64,000 nt of DNA from Paenibacillus sp. FJAT-26967 (GCF_001541095.1 NZ_LMXH01000008.1:89922-153921); one strand, 5' to 3'. Shown: positions 10,117 to 20,644, numbered from the stretch's first letter. Numbers and translations: made by a program. Notes: generated by a model not told the origin, from the sequence alone.

Positions 10117-11400
10117 ATGGACATTATTGCGGATATTGCTGGTCGATTCTTGATGGCGTTCGGCCGCCTATGGCTGAACCCTTTTACTTATATCGGACTT
10201 CTGCTTGTTATTCTTCAATACCGGAAACAAATTCAGTTTGAACGCAAATTGTTCGCCACGAGTCTTCATTCACTGGTAGGGGAAACGTGGCGGACGTATT
10301 TGTGGGGCTGGGCGGCCGGACTGGCAGTCTCGGTCGCGATGCTGTTTATCGGCGTGAGCATTCAGCTTGAAACAGTGCTGCTGCTGTGGGTCCTGTCGAT
10401 CCTGATGATCCTTATCCGGATCCGGTTCCTCTGTCTGGCTTACTCGGTTGGCCTGCTCGGTATTCTGCAGCCCTTGCTGAGCCTGGTGCCGCAGCAAGGA
10501 GAGGGAGGCTTCTGGAACGGCGTGCTGGCCGCGGTACGCGGCGCCGATGTTCCGTCGCTGCTTGCACTGGTAGCCATTCTGCATGCCGCTGAAGCGGTCC
10601 TGATCCGGGCGCAGGGATCACGGATGGCCAGCCCGATGTTCTACGAGGGCAAGCGCGGCAAGATTGTGGGCGGTTACCAGCTGCAGGGCTTCTGGCTCGC
10701 GCCGCTGTTCCTCGCGGTGCCGGTACAAGCGGGGGCGGCAGCCCTGCCCTGGACGCCGCTGTTTGCCGGAGACAGCCTCATGGCCGGCTGGACGTTCCTC
10801 GCCTTTCCGGCGATGATCGGCTTCAGCGAGCTGACGATGACGCGGCTGCCCCGCGAGAAGGTGAACCGCAGCTCCGGGCTGCTGCTCATCTACGCGCTCG
10901 TGCTCTTCCTGGCGGCGCTCCTCGCGCAGCTGTGGAGCCCGTTCACGATCGTAGCGGCCGTGCTGGGCATCGCGCTGCACGAAGCGGTCATGTGGTACGG
11001 ACGCTGGGAAGAAGCCCAGCGCAGCCCGTACTACATTAACCAGCCCCGCGGGCTGAAGATTCTGGCCGTTGTGCCGGGCAGCCCGGCAGAGGAGCTGGGC
11101 TTGAAGCCCGGCGAGCTGGTCCACAAGGTGAACGGCCTGCGCGTTCACAGCAAGTCCGAGCTTCATCAAGCGATACAGCTTAGCTCTGCTTACTGCAAGC
11201 TGGAGATTGCCGATCACGCAGGGGAGCTGCGGTTTCACAAGCGTGCCGTGTTCGCCGGAGACCACTACCAGCTGGGCATCATTATATGTCCGGATCAGGA
11301 GGCGGTCTTCTACGTAGAAACGCGGCAGTTGCCTTTATTGACGTATTTGACACGCAAGCTTACCGGGCTGCTCAAAAAGGATTCAGAGGAAACCTTCTAA
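10117..11400 (+). CDS. minJ: MinJ-like polytopic membrane protein with C-terminal PDZ domain
   Basis: 427 residues with about seven hydrophobic helices between residues 15 and 295. They are followed by a cytoplasmic-side PDZ domain, LKILAVVPGSPAEELGLKPG and onward (about 310-370). This matches MinJ/YvjD, the bridge between DivIVA and MinD in Bacillus division-site selection, both in architecture and in its place after ctpB. The ATG start has AAGGAGAG upstream. The symbol rests on synteny plus architecture, since sequence conservation in this family is low. Confidence 0.72.
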   Translation: MDIIADIAGRFLMAFGRLWLNPFTYIGLLLVILQYRKQIQFERKLFATSLHSLVGETWRTYLWGWAAGLAVSVAMLFIGVSIQLETVLLLWVLSILMILIRIRFLCLAYSVGLLGILQPLLSLVPQQGEGGFWNGVLAAVRGADVPSLLALVAILHAAEAVLIRAQGSRMASPMFYEGKRGKIVGGYQLQGFWLAPLFLAVPVQAGAAALPWTPLFAGDSLMAGWTFLAFPAMIGFSELTMTRLPREKVNRSSGLLLIYALVLFLAALLAQLWSPFTIVAAVLGIALHEAVMWYGRWEEAQRSPYYINQPRGLKILAVVPGSPAEELGLKPGELVHKVNGLRVHSKSELHQAIQLSSAYCKLEIADHAGELRFHKRAVFAGDHYQLGIIICPDQEAVFYVETRQLPLLTYLTRKLTGLLKKDSEETF

Positions 11401-11425
11401 CCGGTTCCTCACCCTATACAGACGA

Positions 11426-11466
11426 AAACCTCGGCTTCACCGACTGGTGAGGACCGAGGTTTCTTT
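11426..11466 (+). terminator. Intrinsic terminator after the minJ-like gene
   Basis: AAACCTCGG (11426-11434) pairs with CCGAGGTTT (11454-11462), with an inner TCACC/GGTGA stem; TTTCTTTG follows. Confidence 0.8.
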
Positions 11467-11543
11467 GTGCTTCCGCAGAGAGGAGTCATATGAAATGCCG
11501 GATAAATCCCGTTTGCTGAAAACCGTCTGTTGAGCTGTTGAAT

Positions 11544-12377
11544 TTACTGGGCTGCTTGCACCGGCTGTGTTTGTTCGGTTGGTTGAGTCTTCGGGGTTGT
11601 GGCCGGATCGGTTTGCAGCTCACGTAGAACAACAATTTCAACGCGCCGGTTCTTGGCCCGGTTTTCTTCGCTTGTATTGGGCAGTCTCGGCATCGTATCC
11701 GCATAAGCGGTAGCCATTAAATTGCTGTCGCCTAGCTTAGCTGTATTGGTGAAGTACCGAAGGACGGAAAGAGATCTCGCGGTAGATAATCCCCAGTTGT
11801 CTTTGTAGAAAGAACCTGCGGACATCGGAAGGTTATCCGTGTGACCCTCGATGCTGACTTTATTGTTTATGGTCGGAACGAGTGAGGCCAGCTTCTCCAG
11901 AACAGGATAGGCAGCCGGCTTAAGCTCGGCTTTACCCAGATCGAACAGGAACAAGTCGTTAAGCGTGATAGCGATACCTCTAGGTGTATCTGCCGCAGAA
12001 ACTTTGGCTTCAAGGTTGTTCTCGACGATGTACGCTTGAATGGCTTTGAGCATATCCTTGAGCTGCTGTTCTTTCTTCTCGGCCTCTTCAGCAGCTGCGT
12101 TCTTCTTAGGCTTGGTTCCATCGGTGCCTGTCGGCATATTCGTACCCGATATACCGCTGCCGTGAGGCAGGATCGATTCGGACTTCATAAACTCTGAATT
12201 AAGGGCTCTTGCCATCGCATCATACTTGCTTGTATCAACTTTGCTCATAGCGTACATGATGATAAAAAAAGCAAGCAGCAGTGTAATGAGGTCGGAATAA
12301 GTAATCAGCCAACGTTCACCAGCTCCATGCCCTTCCTCATGACCGCCTCTTCTACCCCTCTTCCGCAAGAACAGCAC
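11544..12377 (-). CDS. motB: Flagellar motor stator protein MotB
   Basis: 277 residues. A short cytoplasmic N-terminus precedes a single membrane helix with the proton-binding Asp in ITYSDLITLLLAFFIIMYA. A linker follows, then an OmpA-like peptidoglycan-binding domain (about 150-260) with the hallmark IEGHTDNLPM and a NWGLSTARSLSVLRYF segment. It pairs with MotA as the stator that powers flagellar rotation. The GTG start overlaps the end of motA by 26 bases, so the two are co-translated. The C-terminus ends in a Thr/Gln-rich tail. Confidence 0.93.
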   Translation of the reverse strand: MLFLRKRGRRGGHEEGHGAGERWLITYSDLITLLLAFFIIMYAMSKVDTSKYDAMARALNSEFMKSESILPHGSGISGTNMPTGTDGTKPKKNAAAEEAEKKEQQLKDMLKAIQAYIVENNLEAKVSAADTPRGIAITLNDLFLFDLGKAELKPAAYPVLEKLASLVPTINNKVSIEGHTDNLPMSAGSFYKDNWGLSTARSLSVLRYFTNTAKLGDSNLMATAYADTMPRLPNTSEENRAKNRRVEIVVLRELQTDPATTPKTQPTEQTQPVQAAQ

Positions 12378-13152
12378 CCACCTCTCCGCTGTTTTTACTG
12401 TCGGCTTTCTTCTCGTGAATGAAAGAAGCGAGCTTTTTACGGATCAATTGAGGATTTTCACCCGCCTGCAGAGCAAGAATGCCTTCCAGCATGAGCTCCA
12501 TTTCGGAAATTTGTTCTTTGCCGCGCAGTTTAATTTTATTGGCGATCGGAAGGTAAACAACGTTGGCAAGCATAACCCCGTACAGCGTTGCGGCAAAAGC
12601 TACTGCAATGGCCGGTGCCAGAGCTTCCGGATCGGTCAGGTTGCCGAGTACGTGAATCAGTCCGAGAACGGTACCGATAATCCCCATGGTGGGGGAATAG
12701 CCGCCCGCGGATTCGAACATTTTGGACATGCTGTCGTTCTTGTGCTCGATGGAATCCATCTCTAACTCAAGAATTTGCCGGGTCAGCTCCGGATCCGTTC
12801 CGTCGACAACCATCATCAGGCCGTCTCTCAGAAAAGGATTAGGATGCTCGAGTGCTCTCTGCTCAAGTGCCAGAACACCTTCACGACGTGCGATAGAAGC
12901 CATGTCGACAATCTCGTCGATAGTTGCAGAGGAGTCACGCTCTGTTTGTTTAAAAGCGACAGCAAGTGCTTTCGGGGCTTTCTTCAGTGTACTGGTAGGG
13001 AAACTGACGACTACTGCGCCGATTGTCCCGCCGACAACGATTAGTATGGCACTAGGTATGAATAGGGCTAGTAAGTGCCCGCCGTCCCACATGTACCCAC
13101 CGATAAGTGAACCCAAGCCGATAATGAGTCCTAACAGTGTTGCTAAATCCAC
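12352..13152 (-). CDS. motA: Flagellar motor stator protein MotA
   Basis: 266 residues with four membrane helices: two at about 1-55 and two at about 145-200. The cytoplasmic loop between the pairs (about 60-140) carries charged residues that act on FliG in this family. GYSPTMGIIGTVLGLI and LAPAIAVAFAATLYGV are typical MotA segments. The start is GTG behind AGAGGTGG. A sigma-D-like promoter lies about 170 bases upstream. There are no other flagellar genes in the window, so the stator genes are a detached unit. Confidence 0.94.
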   Translation of the reverse strand: MDLATLLGLIIGLGSLIGGYMWDGGHLLALFIPSAILIVVGGTIGAVVVSFPTSTLKKAPKALAVAFKQTERDSSATIDEIVDMASIARREGVLALEQRALEHPNPFLRDGLMMVVDGTDPELTRQILELEMDSIEHKNDSMSKMFESAGGYSPTMGIIGTVLGLIHVLGNLTDPEALAPAIAVAFAATLYGVMLANVVYLPIANKIKLRGKEQISEMELMLEGILALQAGENPQLIRKKLASFIHEKKADSKNSGEVGAVLAEEG

Positions 13153-13229
13153 GATTGACCACCTCTAAATTTAAATAAGTTCATGATGCTGCCCGATGCG
13201 TCCGGAAGACTGCCGAAACGTCTAAATAT

Positions 13230-13258
13230 TTGCAACCGGGATCTAAAAAGAGTATACT
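13230..13258 (+). promoter_or_regulatory. Candidate sigma-A promoter of uvrB
   Basis: TTGCAA (13230-13235), a 17-base spacer, TATACT (13253-13258). The expected transcription start (about 13265) falls on the LexA-like box. The 5' leader would be about 155 bases. Confidence 0.45.
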
Positions 13259-13264
13259 GGAAAG

Positions 13265-13278
13265 GGAACACATATTCT
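13265..13278 (+). promoter_or_regulatory. LexA/DinR-like SOS box in the uvrB promoter
   Basis: GAAC-ACAT-ATTC at 13266-13277, matching seven of the eight defined bases of the Gram-positive consensus GAAC-N4-GTTC. It is placed at the predicted start point, as expected for a repressor site. uvrB is LexA-controlled in B. subtilis. Confidence 0.5.
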
Positions 13279-13327
13279 TATTTCCGGTTGCTTGCGTTTA
13301 TCCGATGTGGCGTTTTGTATAAGTTCT

Positions 13328-13355
13328 ATATCGGATTTACCGGGATAAAAGTTTA
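13328..13355 (-). promoter_or_regulatory. Sigma-D (flagellar) type promoter of motAB
   Basis: Read on the minus strand: TAAA (13355-13352), 16 bases, then TCCGATAT (13335-13328). This matches the Bacillus sigma-D pattern TAAA-N14..16-GCCGATAT at 11 of 12 positions. It lies upstream of motA in the correct direction. Confidence 0.5.
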
Positions 13356-13422
13356 TAGTGATTAAATTGGACGGATTTGCATAGATCGATCAATAAGACT
13401 ACCTGACGGTGGGTGATGAATT

Positions 13423-15420
13423 TTGGATCAAATAGTCAAAAGTCAAAATAAATTCGAACTTGTCTCGGATTTTTCTCCGCAAGGAGATCAGCCTCGTGCG
13501 ATACAGGAACTTGTGAAAGGGATACAGGCAGGGAGCAGGCACCAGACTCTGCTGGGAGCAACCGGTACGGGTAAAACCTTTACGGCTGCCCAGGTTATTG
13601 CGCAATTGAACCGCCCCACGCTTATCATCGCGCATAACAAAACACTTGCTGCACAGCTCTGCAGTGAGTTCCAGGAATTTTTCCCGAACAATGCGGTGTC
13701 TTACTTCGTCAGTTACTATGATTACTATCAGCCAGAGGCGTATATTGCGTCTTCGGACACCTATATAGAGAAAGACTCCAGCATTAATGAAGAGATTGAT
13801 AAACTGCGGCATTCCGCGACCAGCTCGCTGTTTGAACGCAGAGATGTCATCATCGTAGCGAGTGTCTCCTGTATTTATGGCTTGGGATCGCCGTCCGAAT
13901 ACGGCTCTTTGCTGCTCTCGCTGAGGACAGGGATGGAGAGGTCGCGGAGCGAAATCCTCCACCGCCTCGTCGACATTCAGTATCAGCGGAACGATATGAA
14001 TTTCGTCCGGGGCACGTTCCGGGTCCGCGGCGACGTGATCGAGATCTTCCCTGCTTCACGCAGTGAACAGGCAGTCCGCGTCGAGCTTTTTGGGGACGAG
14101 ATCGAGCGGATCACAGAGATCGACGTTTTGACGGGCGAGATCCTCGGCGAACGCGACCATATCGCGATTTTCCCGGCGTCTCACTTCGTTACCCATGAAG
14201 ATACGATGAAGCGTGCGCTGGTAAACATTGAGCGAGAACTTGAAGAACGCCTTGAAGTGCTCAAGGGTCAAGGGAAGCTGCTGGAAGCGCAGCGCCTGGA
14301 GCAGAGAACCCGCTACGACATCGAGATGATGGCGGAGATGGGTTTCTGTTCGGGCATTGAGAACTATTCAGGCCCGCTGACCTTCCGTGAGCCGGGAGCA
14401 ACGCCGTACACGCTGATGGATTACTTCCCGGACGACATGCTGGTCATGGTGGATGAGTCTCACGTGACGCTGCCGCAGATCCGCGCCATGTATAACGGAG
14501 ACCGCGCACGGAAGGAAGTTCTGGTGGATCACGGTTTCCGCCTTCCGTCCGCACTTGATAACCGTCCGCTTAAATTCGAAGAATTCGAGCAGAAGGTTAA
14601 TCAGATTGTCTATATTTCGGCGACGCCGGGGCCTTATGAGCTTGAGCATTGTCCGGAGATGGTCCAGCAGATCATCCGTCCTACAGGTTTGCTTGATCCT
14701 TTGATTGAGGTTAGACCGACCAAAGGTCAAATTGATGATCTTATCGGAGAAATCCAGGAGCGTATAGCTCGGGATGAACGGGTGCTCGTTACGACATTGA
14801 CGAAGAAGATGTCAGAGGACTTAACCGACTATTTCAAAGAAATCGGGATCAAGGTCCGTTATTTGCATTCCGATATTAAGACACTGGAGCGGATGCAGAT
14901 TCTTAGAGATCTCCGCCTGGGGACGTTCCATGTATTAGTCGGAATCAATCTCCTCCGGGAAGGATTGGATTTACCGGAAGTGTCGCTGGTAGCTATTCTG
15001 GATGCAGATAAAGAAGGGTTCCTTAGATCCGAACGTTCTCTGATCCAGACTATGGGCCGTGCCGCCCGGAACTCGGAAGGCCGTGTTATCATGTACGGTG
15101 ATAAAGTAACGGATTCGATGGCCAAAGCGATCCAGGAGACAGAGCGTCGCCGTTCCATTCAAGAGGCTTATAATGCGAAGCACGGCATTACTCCGCAGAC
15201 CATTGCGAAGAAGATTCGCGAAGTTATCGAGGCCACTAAAGTGGCGGAAGAGAAGACGGAGTACCTGGCGGGCGTTAAGACCGGCAAAATGTCCAAGAAA
15301 GACCGCACTTCCCTGATCCAGCGTCTTGAAGCCGAGATGAAGGACGCCGCGAAGAATCTGCAGTTTGAAAGAGCGGCCGAGCTACGTGATGCACTTCTGG
15401 AACTGAAGGCGGAAGGCTGA
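13423..15420 (+). CDS. uvrB: Excinuclease ABC subunit B
   Basis: Damage-verifying helicase-like subunit of nucleotide excision repair, 665 residues. Walker A is [12 protein letters not shown] (about residues 43-54). The beta-hairpin region follows with [11 protein letters not shown]. The DEAD-like motif is [12 protein letters not shown]. The C-terminal UVR motif ([15 protein letters not shown]) contacts UvrC. The start is TTG 13423 behind GGTGGGTGATG; no better in-frame start is near. Unlike the compact uvrBA operon of B. subtilis, a terminator and about 400 bases separate it from uvrA. Confidence 0.96.
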   Translation: MDQIVKSQNKFELVSDFSPQGDQPRAIQELVKGIQAGSRHQTLLGATGTGKTFTAAQVIAQLNRPTLIIAHNKTLAAQLCSEFQEFFPNNAVSYFVSYYDYYQPEAYIASSDTYIEKDSSINEEIDKLRHSATSSLFERRDVIIVASVSCIYGLGSPSEYGSLLLSLRTGMERSRSEILHRLVDIQYQRNDMNFVRGTFRVRGDVIEIFPASRSEQAVRVELFGDEIERITEIDVLTGEILGERDHIAIFPASHFVTHEDTMKRALVNIERELEERLEVLKGQGKLLEAQRLEQRTRYDIEMMAEMGFCSGIENYSGPLTFREPGATPYTLMDYFPDDMLVMVDESHVTLPQIRAMYNGDRARKEVLVDHGFRLPSALDNRPLKFEEFEQKVNQIVYISATPGPYELEHCPEMVQQIIRPTGLLDPLIEVRPTKGQIDDLIGEIQERIARDERVLVTTLTKKMSEDLTDYFKEIGIKVRYLHSDIKTLERMQILRDLRLGTFHVLVGINLLREGLDLPEVSLVAILDADKEGFLRSERSLIQTMGRAARNSEGRVIMYGDKVTDSMAKAIQETERRRSIQEAYNAKHGITPQTIAKKIREVIEATKVAEEKTEYLAGVKTGKMSKKDRTSLIQRLEAEMKDAAKNLQFERAAELRDALLELKAEG

Positions 15421-15441
15421 AGACAGGTGATTAGACTGAGG

Positions 15442-15482
15442 AAAGCAAACGATAGGCAGTTTGAGACTGGGTTTGCTTTTTT
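15442..15482 (+). terminator. Intrinsic terminator after uvrB
   Basis: AAAGCAAAC (15442-15450) pairs with GTTTGCTTT (15471-15479), followed by TTTTTC. It splits uvrB from uvrA. Confidence 0.8.
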
Positions 15483-15878
15483 CGGTCTATCCTCGGTTAG
15501 AGCGGCGGCAGACGGAGGACACGGAATATGGTTTTCCTGCCTGTCTGTATGCTTAGAATGACTCGAGTAAGGACATAACTGGTAGAAGCAGGGTTTGAAA
15601 GATTGACTGTAATTTGATAGACTTAGTAGTTGCAGTGAGTATATACTTTCGTATATATTTAATTGTGCTATCCGAGTATGGATGTCTGGTGACTTTAATA
15701 GAAATATAGGCTGCTCTATGGGCTTCATATAGAATATAAGCATGAAAATATAAACAATAGATTCAAGACATATAAGCTAGGATAAGGGCAAGGACAATGA
15801 TCGGCATGTAAAGGATAGTATCGGATTCGATGTCTTTGGGGACAAGCCGGTCAATGATAGAGAGGGTGGTACATTACT
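15483..15878 (+). other. uvrB-uvrA intergenic region
   Basis: About 395 bases, AT-rich in the middle. I see no credible gene and no GAAC-N4-GTTC SOS box. A weak sigma-A-like pair, TTGAAA (15595-15600) and TAGACT (15618-15623) with 17-base spacing, could serve uvrA, giving a leader of about 250 bases. Confidence 0.3.
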
Positions 15879-18770
15879 GTGGCCAAAGAAAATATCATCA
15901 TTAAAGGGGCACGTGCCCACAATCTGAAAAATATTGATGTGACTATCCCGCGGGATAAATTCGTCGTTCTAACGGGATTAAGCGGATCAGGCAAGTCATC
16001 TTTGGCCTTTGATACGATTTATGCTGAGGGGCAGCGGCGCTATGTCGAGTCACTTTCCGCGTATGCCCGGCAATTTCTAGGGCAGATGGATAAACCCGAT
16101 CTGGATTCGATTGAAGGATTATCTCCGGCAATCTCTATCGATCAGAAGACCACAAGCCGCAATCCGCGCTCAACAGTCGGGACAGTCACGGAGATTTACG
16201 ATTATTTGAGGCTTTTATTTGCGCGTATCGGCAAGCCGCACTGCCCGGTTCACGGCATTGAGATTACCTCGCAGACCGTAGAGCAAATGGTAGACCGTGT
16301 AATGGAATACCCCGAGCGCACGAAGCTGCAAATCCTCGCCCCTCTGGTTTCAGGGAGAAAAGGGGAGCACACCAAGCTTCTCGCAGATATTCAGAAGCAG
16401 GGTTTCGTTCGGGTGCGTGTAAACGGCGAAACGATGGACCTCTCCGATAAGATTACACTGGAGAAGAATAAAAAGCACAGCATTGAGGTCGTCGTAGACC
16501 GCATTGTAATTAAAGAAGACGTTCAAACTCGCCTGGCCGATTCACTTGAGACTGCACTTAAGCTGTCTGAGGGACGCATCATCGTGGATATTATCGGACA
16601 GGAAGAACTGCTGTTCAGCCAGAACCTGGCTTGTCCGGAATGCGGCTTCAGCATCGATGAATTGTCTCCGCGTATGTTCTCATTCAACAGCCCCTTCGGG
16701 GCCTGCAGCGAATGCGACGGGCTGGGGAGCCAGATGATTGTCGATCCGGACCTTCTTGTGAGCAACCCGGACAAAACGATCGAGCAAGGGGCGTTTGAAG
16801 CTTGGGCGGGAAGCACTTCCACTTACTACCCGCAGTTTCTGGCGGCTGTATGCACACACTTTAAAATCCCGAGGGATGTTCCCGTTTCTGAGCTTAGTGC
16901 AGAGCAAATGAAGATTATTCTATACGGCACAGAGAATCAGCGTGTACGTTTCCACTACAAGAATGAGTTTGGAACCGTTAAGGATGCGTACGTCCCATTT
17001 GAAGGAATTGTACGCAATCTGGAGCGCCGCTACCGCGATACTTTCTCGGACGGAATTCGTGAGCATATCGAGGGATATATGAGCTCTAAGCCGTGCCCGA
17101 AATGTAAAGGACACCGCCTAAAACCCGAGACACTGGCTGTCACTGTCGGTGGCAATAACATCGCCTATGCTACGGAGCTGTCGATCGGCGACGCTCAGAG
17201 CTGGTTTGAAGAACTGGAGCCGGGACTCAGCGAAAAGGAACGGACGATTGCTCATTTGATTCTCAAAGAGATCAAAGCGCGCCTCGGTTTCCTGGTTAAC
17301 GTGGGCTTGGACTATCTCACGTTGCACCGTGCAGCCGGAACGCTCTCGGGCGGCGAGGCTCAGCGGATCCGTTTGGCAACTCAGATCGGTTCTTCCCTTA
17401 TGGGCGTTCTATATATCTTGGATGAGCCTAGTATCGGTCTGCACCAGCGCGACAATACACGCCTTATCCAGACTCTGGAGCATATGCGGAATCTGGGAAA
17501 TACACTGATTGTAGTGGAGCATGACGAAGATACTATGATGGCTTCCGACTATATCATTGATATAGGTCCGGGTGCCGGTATTCACGGCGGTCAAATTATC
17601 GCTCAGGGAACGCCTGAAGAAGTTATGAAGAACGAGAAGTCGCTGACAGGCCAGTACCTGAGCGGTAAGAAATTTATCCCGGTACCCGCCGAACGCCGCA
17701 AGCCCAACGGCAAATGGCTCGAAATTAAAGGAGCCAAAGAAAATAATCTCCGCAATGTTAACGTGAAGGTGCCGCTCGGCGTATTTACCTGCGTAACCGG
17801 AGTATCCGGCTCGGGTAAAAGCACGTTAATTAACGAAATTTTATATAAAACGCTGGCTCGTGACCTTAACAAGGCGAAAGTCCGACCGGGTAATTTTCGG
17901 GAAATAAAGGGCTTGGAGCATGTAGATAAAGTTATCGATATTGACCAGTCTCCAATCGGGCGTACGCCGCGTTCCAACCCGGCTACTTATACGGGTGTTT
18001 TCGATGATATCCGGGACTTGTTTGCATCTACGAACGAAGCCAAGGTTCGGGGATATAAGAAGGGTCGATTCAGCTTCAATGTGAAAGGCGGCCGCTGTGA
18101 AGCTTGCAGAGGGGACGGCATTATCAAAATCGAGATGCATTTCCTTCCGGATGTCTATGTGCCTTGTGAGATATGCAAAGGCAAACGTTACAACCGTGAA
18201 ACGCTCGAGGTTCGTTATAAGAACAAAACGATATCGGATATTTTGGATATGACAATTGAAGATTCTTGTGAGTTTTTTGAGAATATCCCGCGTATTCATC
18301 GGAAGCTCTATACCTTACTTGATGTCGGTTTAGGCTACATGAAGCTTGGACAATCCGGTACTACTTTGTCAGGCGGTGAAGCCCAGCGCGTTAAGCTGGC
18401 GGCTGAACTGTACCGCCGGAGTACGGGCAAGACCATCTATATTCTGGATGAGCCTACTACGGGGCTGCACATCCATGATATAGACCGTCTGCTGAAGGTA
18501 CTTCACCGTCTTGTAGAAAACGGAGATTCTGTTCTGGTAATCGAGCATAATCTGGATGTAATCAAGACGGCCGATCACCTGATAGATTTAGGTCCTGAGG
18601 GTGGAAGCAGGGGCGGCGAGATTGTGGCAAGCGGTACGCCAGAGGCGGTCGTTAAGGTTGAAGGTTCGTACACGGGACAGTACTTGAAGCCTGTTCTCGA
18701 ACGCGACCGCAAACGTTCAGATAATCATTCTGAGCGTGCCAAAGAAAGACTGCAGGATGCCGCGGGCTAA
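15879..18770 (+). CDS. uvrA: Excinuclease ABC subunit A
   Basis: Damage-recognition ATPase of nucleotide excision repair, 963 residues. It has two ABC modules: first Walker [11 protein letters not shown] (about residue 32) and second [10 protein letters not shown] (about 645). The signatures [12 protein letters not shown] and [12 protein letters not shown] are both present, and the zinc-binding Cys pairs CPECGF, CPKCKGH and CEACRGDG are visible. The start is GTG 15879 with GAGGGTGG upstream. The last 30 residues are a charged tail. Confidence 0.96.
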   Translation: MAKENIIIKGARAHNLKNIDVTIPRDKFVVLTGLSGSGKSSLAFDTIYAEGQRRYVESLSAYARQFLGQMDKPDLDSIEGLSPAISIDQKTTSRNPRSTVGTVTEIYDYLRLLFARIGKPHCPVHGIEITSQTVEQMVDRVMEYPERTKLQILAPLVSGRKGEHTKLLADIQKQGFVRVRVNGETMDLSDKITLEKNKKHSIEVVVDRIVIKEDVQTRLADSLETALKLSEGRIIVDIIGQEELLFSQNLACPECGFSIDELSPRMFSFNSPFGACSECDGLGSQMIVDPDLLVSNPDKTIEQGAFEAWAGSTSTYYPQFLAAVCTHFKIPRDVPVSELSAEQMKIILYGTENQRVRFHYKNEFGTVKDAYVPFEGIVRNLERRYRDTFSDGIREHIEGYMSSKPCPKCKGHRLKPETLAVTVGGNNIAYATELSIGDAQSWFEELEPGLSEKERTIAHLILKEIKARLGFLVNVGLDYLTLHRAAGTLSGGEAQRIRLATQIGSSLMGVLYILDEPSIGLHQRDNTRLIQTLEHMRNLGNTLIVVEHDEDTMMASDYIIDIGPGAGIHGGQIIAQGTPEEVMKNEKSLTGQYLSGKKFIPVPAERRKPNGKWLEIKGAKENNLRNVNVKVPLGVFTCVTGVSGSGKSTLINEILYKTLARDLNKAKVRPGNFREIKGLEHVDKVIDIDQSPIGRTPRSNPATYTGVFDDIRDLFASTNEAKVRGYKKGRFSFNVKGGRCEACRGDGIIKIEMHFLPDVYVPCEICKGKRYNRETLEVRYKNKTISDILDMTIEDSCEFFENIPRIHRKLYTLLDVGLGYMKLGQSGTTLSGGEAQRVKLAAELYRRSTGKTIYILDEPTTGLHIHDIDRLLKVLHRLVENGDSVLVIEHNLDVIKTADHLIDLGPEGGSRGGEIVASGTPEAVVKVEGSYTGQYLKPVLERDRKRSDNHSERAKERLQDAAG

Positions 18771-18784
18771 CGGCGGAGCAATAA

Positions 18785-18826
18785 AAAAGGGCATGTGCGT
18801 CGTTGACGCGCATGCCCTTTTCTTCT
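18785..18826 (+). terminator. Intrinsic terminator after uvrA
   Basis: AAAAGGGCATG-GCGTC stem closed by GTTGAC-side complement and CATGCCCTTTT, then CTTCT. It is nearly perfectly paired. Confidence 0.85.
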
Positions 18827-18964
18827 ATACAGCGTGATCATGGAATTATGATTCCTGATTGTCGGAATATCAGTACCGAGAGTGTTAAGCAATCCTGCTT
18901 TTCGAGACCACAAAGATTGCTCCTAGCCTTACGTACCTGCTGATCTAAGGGCCCCGTAACGAAC

Positions 18965-19001
18965 AATAGCAGGCAGAAGAATGAATCTCCAACCTGCTAT
19001 T
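18965..19001 (-). terminator. Terminator-like hairpin after the sulfite/nitrite reductase gene
   Basis: AATAGCAGG (18965-18973) pairs with CCTGCTATT (18993-19001). Its position 11 bases past the stop of the minus-strand gene fits termination, but the U-run is weak. Confidence 0.5.
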
Positions 19002-19011
19002 AGTGATTTTA

Positions 19012-20628
19012 TTAAGAAGCTACCGTAAGAAGCTGAGTGAGTTTTTCCTGGAAAGGGGCCGTCCCTACCCGTAAATAAAATTGATGGAAGCTCTCACCGT
19101 CATTGCGGGTATCCTTATAGAAACGGATCAGCTCGGCAAGAACGTGGCCTACGTCATCGCTCTTCACGCGGCCTTTAAGCGCTTGGTTGAACTGTGCGCC
19201 GGGTCCGAGAATACCGCCGACTGCGATATCATACGCGCTGGTCATCCCTTCAGGCGTTCTGACAAGGGTACCCTGCAGACCGATATCGGCAATTTGCTTC
19301 TGTCCGCAAGCATTAGGGCATCCAATGAAGTGAATGCGTACTTCCTCATCCAGTTCAACATGCTCATCCAAATACTCGGCTACACGGCGTGCAAATTCCT
19401 TGGTTTCAACCAGAGCCAGGTTGCAGAACTCATTGCCTGTGCAAGAGACAGTACGGCTCATGAAACGTTTGGGGAACGGCGTCAGACGCTGCAGGACGGA
19501 CTCTTGTAGAACGTTCTCTACTTGATCATTAGGAATATCCGACAGAATGATATTCTGGGACATCGTGGTACGGATGGTACCCTTGCCGTATTGATCTGCA
19601 ATCCGGGCAAGTTCACGCAGCTCCTCCGAGTTAAGACGACCAACCGGAACGTTCAGGCCGACGTAGCTATAGCCGTCCTGTTTCTGAGGATGTACGCCGT
19701 CGAAGTAAGCGGCAGTCCATCCTACTACCTTGTCTTCACCACCGGTAGGCATAGGTCCGATCAGCTCGATAAGTTTGTCGAGGAACTTCTCCGGACCCCA
19801 GTCCGCTACAAGGAATTTCAGACGTGCATGTGTACGTTTCTGGCGGTATCCGTAATCACGGAAAATTACAGTAACTCCTGTAGCGACTTTTAATACTTCC
19901 TCGGGGCGGACGAATAGATCCAACTGCTGAGCAAGGTGAGGCTTAGCCGATAGGCCGCCGCCTACCCAAGCATGGAAGCCGAGCACTTCTTTGCCGTCGA
20001 TGATTTTAGTAGCTGGTGTGAATCCCAGGCAGTTAATTTCCGCGTGTGCGGAATTATATATATTGGTTGAAATCGACATTTTGTATTTACGAGGGAGATT
20101 GGAGAAGTCTCTGTTCATCAGGAAGAAATCATTGACTTGATTGACCAGTTCAGTCGTGTCAAATAGTTCATCTGGGTCGATACCGGCCAGCGGATTGCCT
20201 ACAATTGTACGAGGGCAGTCGCCGCAAGCTTCATAGGAATAGAGTCCGACTTGTTCTAAGCGCTGGAAGATGTCAGGCAAATTCTCAACACGAAGCCAGT
20301 GGAACTGGATAGCCTGACGAGTCGTAACATCGACTAGGTTCTTCCCGTAGTCTTCCGCAATACCGGCCATAGCCCGTGCCTGGTCACTTGTCAGAACGCC
20401 GGAATTGATACGGACCCGCATCATAAAATGCCCGTCTTTAGGTTTCTGCTGATAGACGCCCGCCCATTTGAATAAATTCATATCATCTTCAGGAATGGAA
20501 TCATAGCCTTCTAGAGCATACTTTTCTATAATGGTCCGAATGACATCAAGTCCGTCTTTTTGAAGCTTAACCAGCTCCATTTTGTTCAACTTCGATGTAT
20601 CTTGTGCCCAAATAGGTGAAGAAGCCAT
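19012..20628 (-). CDS. Siroheme-dependent nitrite/sulfite reductase
   Basis: Six-electron reductase with siroheme and a 4Fe-4S cluster, 538 residues. It has duplicated ferredoxin-like and siroheme-binding halves. The cluster/siroheme Cys motifs are present: SCTGNEFCNLA (about 415) and GCPNACGQ (about 455), plus CGDCPRTIVGNPLAG earlier. The family includes ferredoxin-nitrite and assimilatory sulfite reductases, and sequence alone does not separate them. No flavoprotein or siroheme genes are nearby. ATG 20628 has AAGGGGG upstream. Confidence 0.9.
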   Translation of the reverse strand: MASSPIWAQDTSKLNKMELVKLQKDGLDVIRTIIEKYALEGYDSIPEDDMNLFKWAGVYQQKPKDGHFMMRVRINSGVLTSDQARAMAGIAEDYGKNLVDVTTRQAIQFHWLRVENLPDIFQRLEQVGLYSYEACGDCPRTIVGNPLAGIDPDELFDTTELVNQVNDFFLMNRDFSNLPRKYKMSISTNIYNSAHAEINCLGFTPATKIIDGKEVLGFHAWVGGGLSAKPHLAQQLDLFVRPEEVLKVATGVTVIFRDYGYRQKRTHARLKFLVADWGPEKFLDKLIELIGPMPTGGEDKVVGWTAAYFDGVHPQKQDGYSYVGLNVPVGRLNSEELRELARIADQYGKGTIRTTMSQNIILSDIPNDQVENVLQESVLQRLTPFPKRFMSRTVSCTGNEFCNLALVETKEFARRVAEYLDEHVELDEEVRIHFIGCPNACGQKQIADIGLQGTLVRTPEGMTSAYDIAVGGILGPGAQFNQALKGRVKSDDVGHVLAELIRFYKDTRNDGESFHQFYLRVGTAPFQEKLTQLLTVAS

Positions 20629-20644
20629 GCGTGAACCCCCTTAT

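Noticed and set aside
15483..15878. LexA box for uvrA
   Set aside because: No GAAC-N4-GTTC or the GAAC-N4-ATTC variant is found in the gap.
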